Shown here: in pieces, positions 54,477 through 64,000 of the stretch
How the letters are laid out: each line of letters starts with the position of its first letter
How positions within the stretch are numbered: the stretch's first letter is position 1
NCBI GenBank assembly: GCA_013398275.1
Contig: VZSE01014389.1
Coordinates: 201,682 to 265,681, forward strand
From: Promerops cafer
Taxonomy: Eukaryota; Chordata; Aves; Passeriformes; Nectariniidae
Direction of reading: 5' to 3'
Length of the DNA: 64,000 nucleotides
The notes under the pieces: model-generated
Databases searched by the model: none
Seen by the model: only the letters and a program-made list of their open reading frames with translations
What the model was told of the DNA's origin: nothing
Translations under genes and position numbers: made by a program

Positions 54477-57400
54477 CCAGCTTATTACCTTTGGGAGATT
54501 AAGATGTGGATTGTAAACCAAATGAGAGGAGAGAGTTCCAAGTGTCTGAGCTGGGTTACATAGTCTTCATTGGGCACATAACTCACTTTTTTTTTGTTTC
54601 CATTCTGTGCTCAGACTGTAGTGTAAATAACCATGACAAAAAATAGAAATTTCAGATTATGGCTAGTCTAATATGTGATTAAAACACTATTTCTGCTACT
54701 ATTCCTGCCGCTGCTCATTTCCTAAAATACCAGGAGGAAACAGAAAAAAGACAGGAATACTTGAACAAATCCTGTGGATTTGTTTACAAGTGTAATTTTA
54801 ATGTCTGTGGCATCCTTCTGCAGTGCTCTATTGTTTGCTAACAGTGTTTTCTTATCAAGCTGTACTGGATGAATTATTAGCAATGGGCATGGCAAGGCCC
54901 TAAGGATAAGGAAATTGATGACAGTTAGTGCCAGCAATGCTACTAGTGAGGAAAATGTACTGACAAATTTAAGGAAGAAAAAGAGTGGAAGCTCAATAAC
55001 ATAATCTAAAACTAAGGATTATTTTAAAAGTCTATGGTGAAACTAAGAGTAATCAGCAAATATCTGTGGAAAGGTGTTCTTAAAATAGAATCAGTTATGG
55101 AAAATTTTCACACGCATGCCGGGTCATCTTGGGAATATGTTATTTTAAATAGGCACAAAACACATGCTGTATCAAAAAGCCTTTTTCATGGAGTGTAAGT
55201 GTGTTGTAATCATATGGATGAATAATTTTTGGTGAAGAAACTGACATAATTTAGCAAAATTTTAAAGTATAAATATATACTGAAATTGTTGGGAAACACC
55301 GCCATAAATTTACAGGCCTTGAGATGTACCACATGTCTGGAAAGTCTTACTTCAGCAATGATTTCACACAGGGTAAGGAGGTAAAAGAAATCACATATTT
55401 TTTTGTCTTTTTCTTAGATGCTTTTCTTGATGTGATGCTAAGATGCTGTAGTCAGGCTGCTTGGAGAAGTCCAATACATGTGATGGCATCCTATGTCCTT
55501 CAGCTGAGAGAATGAGGTACAGCTGTGTTAGCAGGTTACTGTGGCAGAGGAAAATGGAATTATCAGAGAGTTCTGTTTAACGGGACTTCATGCTTCTAAA
55601 GCTGCTGACATTGAAATCTAAGCTTAAATATGTTTTACAGTACATCTGAAAAAGGTATTGTCTCTACTCTTCTTTTCAGAGAATTTATTGATGTTCTCAG
55701 GAGAGTTAATGCTCAGAGACAAAGCACTGTCCTTAATTTTCCTTGTGACACCTCGCATCATTCAAAATTTAAGATCATGCTTGTTTTCTACTATGACTAG
55801 ACATGGTCTAAGAATTTTTAAATGCTGGCCAAAAAAAATCAGGCAAGAATACAATAATACCGAGAATCATTGGTTCTCAGAAGTCCTGTGACATTTTTCA
55901 TGTGAATATACTTGACATTTCATAAATATTTCTTCAAATGCTGTGTAAAAGCCTGGGAATATTTGTGAGTTTTGCAATAGCATATAAAAAATGTACTATG
56001 TACTCACCTCAAAATCAAAGCCCTAAATTCCTTTATGTTACAACAGAATGAAGAATCTCCATAAGGCTGCATTTTCTTTGCTTTTTTTTTTGCTCTCTTG
56101 GCTTTTTTTAGCATACTTGATTTAACTGCATTAGTTCTCACACTGGAGGCATTGTCAAAATGTTAACTAATGGTTAGATTTTGTACTATTATTACATATG
56201 TGACATACACTTTTAAACTTAGAAATGCCATGACATGAATCCAAATCTAAATGTGAACAAAGACAGTTTATGTATTTTGCTATGTCAGGTTTCCAGCCAA
56301 GTGGTACTGAGGACAGCTGGATTCATCCTGAGACTAAAGAGATGATGCATGGCAGTGCATGAAATTACAAGGAAAACCACAAAATATTGTTCCAAATTAA
56401 TGTAAATGGGCACCAAAAAATGCTTTCTCGCTAAAGTGAGGTCCAGCATGCTCAGACTTTGAAGTGGAGTCATTCAGCATTTATGCAGCAACGCTGAGCC
56501 CCAGCATGGGCTTGTGTGCCAGTTCAGTGGGCTTTTTCTCTACCAGCAAAAAGGCAGCTCTCCTGCTCCCTTTGTAAAGCTGCTTATGAGAGATTGGAGA
56601 AACTGGATGGACATGACCAAATACTTCTCATACTCAAAAGGTATGTTTCAATAGTAGCATCTTCCCATATGGTGTCCATAGGAATGAGCTTGCCACTGAA
56701 AGAAGTAGTGCCAGTGTTCTCCTCTGTTGGCATCTCTTCCATTTCTGGATTTCCAGAGGATGCTAAGCCAAAGGAGTAAAGTACTATCATTTGCTGATGT
56801 CTGCATGGCAGCATCTTTGCACAAACCACCGCACAGAAACAACTTTTCTCTGACAAAATAATCTTTAGAAGTTCCTAAAAATAATGGTTACTTGAGAAAA
56901 ATAAATAGAAAAATAAGTGAGTAAACTGCTTGTACAGTGAGGTCTGAGTACTCACCGGAGTTCAATTAAGGAAACACCTACTGTTCCTGAATTTTTCCTG
57001 TTGCTGAACTTAGTATTCAGGTCAGCTTTGAAGGGAAAAGGATCTCAGGTGAGCAAGAGAAATAAATTTGCACTGACTTTATCCTAAAAATGCCAGGTGC
57101 TATTCTTATATATATAATATTTCTTTGCACTTCTTCCCCTGAACTAGTACAAGAACATATTTCTCTTTAATAGGAATAGATGCATAAATAAGTGTTAGAG
57201 AGAATCTTCCACATAAGTCATGGTGTATGATAACAGTCTTAATAATTTTAATGATGATGCAATCATTCTGTTCATTATAGAATTTCTTACCCAGTGTAGG
57301 AGAAAGTGGATAAGACTTTGCATGTCTTTCACCAAATTAGCTGAAATATAAACATGTGGCAATATTGTCCTGAAGTGGAGCTTTGAGCTACTTTACCTTT

Positions 57401-59938
57401 ATCCCACTGCAAACATTTATTCGTTTTGATCCTATAAAAGGCTTTCCTTTCTGTGCTCTTTTGCCAAGGAACACCTTTTGTGGCCCCCTTTAGATTGTAC
57501 TCAGGCTTACATGTTTCTTCTCTCACACAAGCCATTTGCATACTCTGAAGTGGGTGCCGACTTACACGGGGTAAAATTCAGTGTGCCCAGAAGAGGTTAT
57601 ATTCCAGCTATCTCAGCTGACACATTTTTGAGAGCTGCACAACAGTGCATAACAAAAAAGATTCCTGTTCATGTTTAGAGGAGTTTCAAGGCTCAGGACA
57701 GAGGACATTAAAAATCCTGGGTCAGTCCCAATGTTTTCTCTTTCTTGATGTCACATTAAGGGAAATTCTGATGCCTTTTTTTCCTGAGCTAGCAGTAAGG
57801 GTCAATTACCTAATTGTCTAATTATGGAAACAGTGTACAGGGACCATAATATTCAATGCTTTAAAACGTACTTCCTCCCAGTGTCAATAAAAGTGAGCAA
57901 CTATATATTTACTTCTTCACATCCTGAATGCCATTTATAGCTATGGCATTGACCTCCTCCTAGTTTTCCACCTTCTGTAGAGTTGGTGTCAGGCCCAACA
58001 CAGCTGTTTTATTTTGAAATAAGTTCAGAAGTTCAAGAGGTTCAAAACAAAGAATTTCAAATAAAAGAAAGATAAAACACTTGTAAATCCCAATTCTGTG
58101 CTTGAAGTCAGGGTATTAAGGGAGACTGGACAACTCATCTCTGAAGAAACATAGAGGAGCTTTATTTTTGGCAGGCAACTCACTAACTGTGCTTACAGAA
58201 TGTGCCTTTTAAATCCCAGAACATGTGAGTCACTCCTGTCTGGCTCATGGCAAAAGGCTAGGAAGGAATGGTTTCTGAAACACAAAAAACAAAGTGAGAG
58301 AAAATAGCATATGGTTAGTGCATTGACTAGAGCAGAAACGTGGAGATTATTACTCTAGTTGCACACAGAATTCTTAAACTGGCCTAAAGTACTTCTGCTC
58401 TATTATTCTTTCTTCACCAGAAGACAGGGAGAGGGGAGGAAAAAAAGCTTCTCAGAAGCTTCTTGTATTCACTGATGATTTAATTCATTTGCTGAAGTAC
58501 CATTTCACCTTGACAGTGTGTGGCAGTAGTGTGTCAGTCTCTTAAAAGCAGTGTTAAAAACTATTTCTTTTCCCCTAACTTTAAAGTAGGTTAGTTCAGC
58601 TTTTTAGAATTCTCTTTTGATCATTTTGTTGCTTGTTTCTTTTTCTATCAGCTATTTCAAGCAGAGAAGCAAACTCTAAAATAATGTTTTTAATGATTTG
58701 TCTGTTATACCTGCAGTTTTTCTGAAGACCTGCGATTCCTATATGGAAAATCAGCAGGCAAGATCCTATTGAGCATCCTAAGGTAATGCTAAAGTGTATG
58801 TTTTGTGTTAGACGTTATGCAGTGGAAACTGCAAAAGACATATTTGACTTATAAGCAGGAGAATCATGTTTTATTGCTTCCTTCTGCATTGGGAATATAA
58901 CCTTTAATTTGTTTTAAGATTTGACACAGTCATGTATGGATTTTAATTTTCGAATCATTTGCTGTGGTATAGTGTTTGTGTGTGATTCTTGAGACTACCG
59001 AGGCTCTTCTGATACCTAGCCTTCTTTTTCTCAGACAAAAAATGCACGCTAAACAGTCAGATAGAAATCACTTGTATATGGTAGTTTCAGTTTTAACTTG
59101 AAAGTTTTCTTTCCCTTATTTTTTTCACCTTTTTTTTTTTTCTATCTTTGATTCAGTACTTCTATATTTTCTACTTTTTGAGAGTTTCGCTTTCATTGAG
59201 CCTGAGATTTATTTCACTGTATTTTTCTCATGAATTATTGGTTAATTTGCTAGCTTTCCTTATTAAAAACAGAGAAGAAAATTGTTCAGTCTCCTGAAGG
59301 AGACCTTTGGAGGGGTCAACACACAGAACTAATCGCACACCCCTGCTGCAAACTCCTTTATGATGAAGAAAGTTCTTTCAAGACATAGTCTTGATGCTGG
59401 CCTATATTGAATGGATATCAAGAATTTTTTTTTTTGTTAAATCCCATTATTCTGTTTTTCTGGTTTGAAGAGCAAACATTCATGACATCTGCAGTGTGGG
59501 ATAAAAGAATTTCATATATGAAGAGTATCCTTCTCCCCACTGCACTCCAAGACTCTTATCATCTGACAGCAGGGAGTGCTGCAGAGGACATCCAAAGAGA
59601 ATCTGGGCTAAATTGTTGAGCACTTCTTTATTTCTTCCAGAACAACATGAGTTTTTTTCCTCCATATGGGCCAGGGATATAGTCCATCTTCTTACAGTGC
59701 CTGTTTCCTTCCTTAGAGATATTTGTTGAACCTATTCCTTTTTCCCACTTTTTCTCTAAAAAGTCAGGACATTTTCTGAAGAAATATCCAAAGCCTGTAT
59801 TTCCTGTAAATCATTTCAGTTCAGAAGATATGACAGCTATTATACAGAAAATTGAATACATTTTCTGTTTATTTCCCTTGGACTTTCTAAGCCAAATTGA
59901 GTCCAAATTACTAGAATCATTATGGACATTTTTGTATT

Positions 59939-60140
59939 TAAACAAAACAACCCAACCAACCAACTAAAAAAAACCCCAAACAAACAAAACAAAAAACCTC
60001 ACCCAGAACAAAGCCAAAACCAAAACAACAATACCCCAAGCAAACCCCAAACAAAATGCAACAAAACAAACAAAGAAAACCCACTGAAACCAAACCAAAC
60101 CAAACCAAACCAAAAAAAAATAAAAAAAGATAAAAAAGGA
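59939..60140. repeat. A/C-rich low-complexity tract with (AAACC)n
   Basis: About 200 bases almost free of G and T on the plus strand, including perfect AAACC units at about 60087-60114. Open frames on both strands (Asn/Pro/Lys-rich on plus, Phe/Gly/Leu-rich on minus) result from the composition. Confidence 0.9.
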
Positions 60141-63100
60141 AACATATCATCTGGTATCTAATATCTATTTAAAGAAAACTTTCACAGAGCTGCAAAGGCA
60201 TTCAGAACACTACATGCCCTGTCTCTTGTTCTGACTCCTGACTGTGCTGCTTTCTGATTCTGATCGTGTTGCACATTATTAGTGTAAGGCACAGAGAAAT
60301 GTTAGTTTGCTGTTTTTAGAAGAACTAACCAAAAGGGTCAGGCCAGTTTACAGTTTACACTAAATAAAATAACACATTCGATTATCTGGGGATCGTTACA
60401 TGTGAGAAGTGCTTGTTGCATGTGAAAATCATTCTCCTGGCTTTCAAAATCTGCCCTCACTTGAAACTAACACAGTTAAGCTGAGTTTGTTAATTCACCT
60501 TGTGAACTGTAAGGACTCACCTGTGGCTTCCACTAGAAAGTTGGTAGACTCTAGAGATGCCTGTGCTCTGATGAAACAACTTTCTGTCTTTCATTAAGTT
60601 TAATGCCTAGTGATGTTGCACTGATTTTTTTCCTCAGGCCTGACAGTCCTATCCATCACAACAAAACTTCCTGGGGTGACTAAGGACGGACTTGCAAGAC
60701 ATCTTGCCTGAGATCTAACTCTGCTATGTTAGCATTTGTATTTTTTTCCTACCTCTATGATTTTTTTTCCTGTGGCATATTGAATTTGTTTTAGAACTAC
60801 ACAAAAAGGTGAAATAGCTCTATTATGTAAAACATGTTGCTTCTCTGGTAACGTACCCAAAAACTCAACCAAAAAACCTTATTGATAATCTGGTTCTGGA
60901 GGAAATCTTGTGAAATTTGAAGATCAGTATAATTAAATTTCACACAAAAAGAAACCAACAAATATACATTTTTATTTATATATTGATATATTATTTATAT
61001 ATTTATATATATATTTATATATGTAAATGCTATATTTAGTTACAAGGCTTAGGCAAAGAACAAAGCCTTATGATGTCCCAAGAGGAATGTATTTGGTAAC
61101 AACTGTTGTCATGTGAAAAAAGGAAATTTCCTTGACCCTTCACTACAAAATGTGTCCTGAATTTTACAGTAGATGAGTGCCAGAAGTCCTAATAGATTTG
61201 CATAACACTTTATGTGCATTCAGAAAATACTGAAATGGGTCAATAACTCCTCAAACCCATATGTTAGTTACCTGATTTTAGGATGAAAATTTTGGAAAAG
61301 TTGGTTTAAAAGTCTCTGAACATGGAGTAGTTTATTTGTAACTGGGACAATGTTGCATTAGCAAAGTATTATGGAGATTATTCAACTAATACTAAATGAG
61401 TTTTAGACAAATGATAGGCTAAAAAGTATAGAAATGGAAATAATCTAGTTACCCAATAATTTAAATATTTCTTCTAAATAAAATTTTATTCCTAACTATA
61501 TTTATTTTGCAAAGAGGAGGTGCCTGGCCTAATAAAGGTCTGAAAATTTCTCATATTTAGTCCTGTTTGATATATTTGATATAGTGTGATGCTCTAGTTA
61601 TTTTATTGCAGATGAGCATCTGTTACTATTTATTGGGTAAAGAACATACATTGTAGGCATTTCTGGCCCAGTGATTCTGGTACTTGCCAATTCAAATCCC
61701 AAGACAAATAATTTTAGTGTCAGTTATTCAGGACATATTCTGAGACTACAGTTGGTAAACAGAACATAAAATTAACAGAAAAAAATCCCAAACAACCATC
61801 AAAACAAAACATAACCATAGCTGACTGCAGAGTGTGAATATAAGATGGCAAAGAAATTCATTGTCCCCTGAGCTTTTCCCCGTGGCACTGGATGGAAGAT
61901 CTGCAAGATTTCCAGGTGCCACTCAGCCAAGTGCCAATCACTGCTTTGACAGACCCCTAAACTCTTTGGATGGTATTAGTCTTCTTGTTCCTTTCCAACC
62001 TTAGCTGGAATTGGCAATCAGATGTTGAAATAAATAGATTCAACTCAATTACTTTTGCCAGTTCCTTGGGATAGATGATACTACATGGGCAGGTTTCAAT
62101 CTAGGTAAACTGCTCATATTTTTCTCTTTTAAAGAGGGATTTCAGTACACAGTAGACCTTTCTTTATATTTTATTACAGCTAATCTGACATCTTGGTTTT
62201 ATATCTAAGTATTTATTTGGAAAAGTATTTGAATCAGGAGTTAAAGTCTTACTCTTTTACTTCCACTGCCACTTCCTACAACATGTTGTCAGAATGGTGG
62301 TGGCAGGCACAGGACCTCCCTATTTGGCTTCTGAGGCATGTCTGTGTGCATGAACTGATCTTCACAGGAAAAAAAGGGGAGTCAAGCACTCGCTGTCTCT
62401 TGGAGAGTGTTCCAGCCATGAGGCTATCACAGAAATAAAATGTTACACCCCTACCCCCCACTCCCTCCTTCAGGTAACCTTTTGAAAGTGATAAGTGGAA
62501 CAGCAGTCTGTGATACTTTGAATGTAACTGGACATTTTCTTGCTGGATTGAGCTCCCAAAAATTATGTTGGCAGTGATATGTCTTGTTTCTGGATCCTAT
62601 TGTGATATTGGGATTTGGGATTCTCTGTCTAGTTAAGACAATTTAAATTAAATGCAATTTAAGCTGATAGATCTGAAGAGCGACAAAGTACTGCTGGATT
62701 TTGTTTATTAGCAGTTGAAAGCAGTGTGTTTTTCAAAGCAACTGATTTGTATTTGAGTGCCTAAATTCCATCCCACTCCAAATGATTCATTTTTGAATGA
62801 GCAGCAGGAAATTTTGCAGGTATTTCACCCAGCTGCAGCACCGTGAAGAAGCCCGTAGCATCTTTGGGTACCATTCTGTGTCCCACACCTATGTAAGTGA
62901 CAGCTTCTCTAACAGACTATCTATCTTCACCACTATCTGTCTCCCATTTTATTTCTACAGCAACTGGCATCAGAGCTTTGTCTATAAGAAAAAAGTCTTC
63001 AAGAACCATCTTCATAATGATTTTAATTATTATTTTGACTCACAAAGGCAATCCCTACTACAGGCATTTCTCAGAGACCACAGCACAGATTGTTTACATT

Positions 63101-63231
63101 CTCTGCCATGTGTTATCTTTGGGTTCTGGTGGAATGATGGTATTGTCTGATAACCTAGAAAAAGCCCCAGTTTTTTTGCCTTTTTCATGGCTTCCATTAG
63201 GAAATAAACAATAATTTACTTTTTAAGCTGT
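60141..63231. other. Unique AT-rich non-coding sequence, no gene seen
   Basis: It contains an AT-rich TTTATATA stretch at about 60968-61030. A CR1-tail-like stretch at about 61960-62005 is too decayed to call. Open frames at 62797-63214 overlap in two frames and lack motifs. Confidence 0.7.
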
Positions 63232-63404
63232 AAAGAAGAAGAAAAGAAAGAAGAAGAAAGAAGAAAAGAAAGAAGAAGAAGAAGAAGAAGAAGAAGAAGA
63301 AGAAGAAGAAGAAGAGGGAGAAGAAGGAGAAGGAGAAGGAGAAGGAGAAGGAGAAGGAGAAAAAGGAGAAGGAGAAGAAGGAGAAGAAGGAGCAGCAGCA
63401 ATAG
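63232..63404. repeat. Long polypurine (GAA)n/(GGAGAA)n tract
   Basis: The plus strand is pure A/G from 63232 to 63392. It begins with irregular GAAA/GAAG, then about 15 GAA units near 63270-63314, then GGAGAA hexamers, and ends in AGCAGCAGCA. Poly-Leu and Ser/Pro frames on the minus strand come from the repeat. Homopurine tracts of this length with mirror symmetry can form intramolecular triplex DNA. Confidence 0.95.
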
Positions 63405-64000
63405 TAGTCACCTTGTTCTTAGAAGTCTGAGGAACACTAGAATAAGAATGCACCTGTAGGGGACTAGACTGAAACTATGAATTTTTGGTTTGATAAGTCT
63501 GAGAAACTTATTAATATTTTCTCAGAAATTGACAAAAGTCCATTTTACCCCATCTGGTGCTTAAACATACTGCTCTGACCCATAAAGGTCACAGAAAGCC
63601 ATGAAGAAGAAATCCCACTCAGCCCAGTTTGCCTCATCACTCTAGAACAAACTATTTCTGTGGAAAGTTCTAAAATAAAATTAAGACAGATTAATGGCTT
63701 TATATTAACTTTTAAAAATTTGTATAATGAAACTTTTAAGGGGTTTCTTGTTGCAAACAAGAAAAATAAATAAACAGTATTCATGCAAAAGGTCAAGGGA
63801 TTTCTGCCTGCACAGAAGCCCAAGAGAGATTGCAGAATGATGTCAAAACACTAAGAAAAGTTGATGAATTTTAGAAAAATAATATTATTTTACAGGGTCA
63901 TATCCAGGATGCGATGAATCAAGAATAAACAGAATAAACTAACTAGATATGACATGGATAGACTCATACAGGAACAGTGAAGTCACAATGTATCTCATTT
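63405..64000. other. Non-coding flank, no gene seen
   Basis: AT-rich sequence with a 92-codon minus frame (63545-63823) lacking any motif. No repeat is recognised. Confidence 0.7.

Larger units (their letters stand above)
50044..59938. other. Unique AT-rich non-coding sequence, no gene seen
   Basis: About ten kilobases with only short, motif-free frames. T- and A-runs occur at 52887-52899 and 54450-54476, a T/G-rich stretch at about 53552-53623, and a perfect hairpin at 53758-53794. A small GTCTCCT/AGGAGAC stem lies at 59289-59304. No mobile element is recognised. Confidence 0.72.

Noticed and set aside
57013..57048. 36-bp microexon-like interval (TTAG acceptor, TCAG|GTGAGC donor)
   Set aside because: Short enough that chance pairing is very likely, and nothing nearby supports a transcript.
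59922..60161. Asn/Pro/Lys-rich plus frame and Phe/Gly-rich minus frame
   Set aside because: Composition artefacts of the A/C-only tract.
61960..62005. Possible CR1 3' tail (CCTTTCCAACCTTAGC-like)
   Set aside because: Only a short resemblance, with no octamer tail or upstream CR1 sequence.
63216..63453. Poly-Leu and Ser/Pro minus frames
   Set aside because: Products of the GAA/GGAGAA polypurine tract.

Overview
This window looks like vertebrate, most likely avian, non-coding DNA. The main evidence is several 5'-truncated CR1 LINE fragments. Some carry the typical CR1 3' tail built on an ATTCTATG-like octamer, and some preserve recognisable reverse-transcriptase C-terminal codons. The sequence is also AT-rich, has few interspersed repeats, and has microsatellites typical of a bird genome. 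A non-avian sauropsid cannot be excluded from the sequence alone. I recognised no protein-coding gene, rRNA, tRNA, CRISPR array or operon. All open frames are short and match no family I know, except the CR1 remnants. The window is best read as intergenic sequence or part of a very large intron.

Layout. 1-8468: unique AT-rich sequence with two possible exon-like segments. 8469-8522: compound TA/GT/TA microsatellite. 8523-20924: unique sequence with homopolymers. 20925-21003: CR1 3' tail. 23281-23994: GC-richer segment with a TATA-like motif and a TTCCC pentanucleotide repeat, interrupted by 205 N; the 214 bp left of the gap are repeated to its right. 24001-33079: unique AT-rich sequence. 33080-36274: about 1.33 kb present twice, separated by one N. 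The two copies differ by two substitutions and by the length of an ATT repeat (about 14 against about 194 units). 35975-36490 and 36548-36929: two CR1 fragments lying tail to tail. 36930-43672: unique AT-rich sequence. 43673-44305: longer minus-strand CR1. 44306-63231: unique sequence with a 16-G run, a perfect 15-bp hairpin, and an A/C-only tract. 63232-63404: long polypurine GAA/GGAGAA tract.

I found no convincing new biological system. The items most worth checking are the duplicated blocks around the two assembly gaps (probably unmerged contig overlaps at length-variable repeats), the perfect 583-bp ATT array, three strong inverted repeats, the polypurine tract, and three segments with good splice-site pairs that could be exons of an unannotated transcript. 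Most of these are structural or assembly observations and involve no genes working together.
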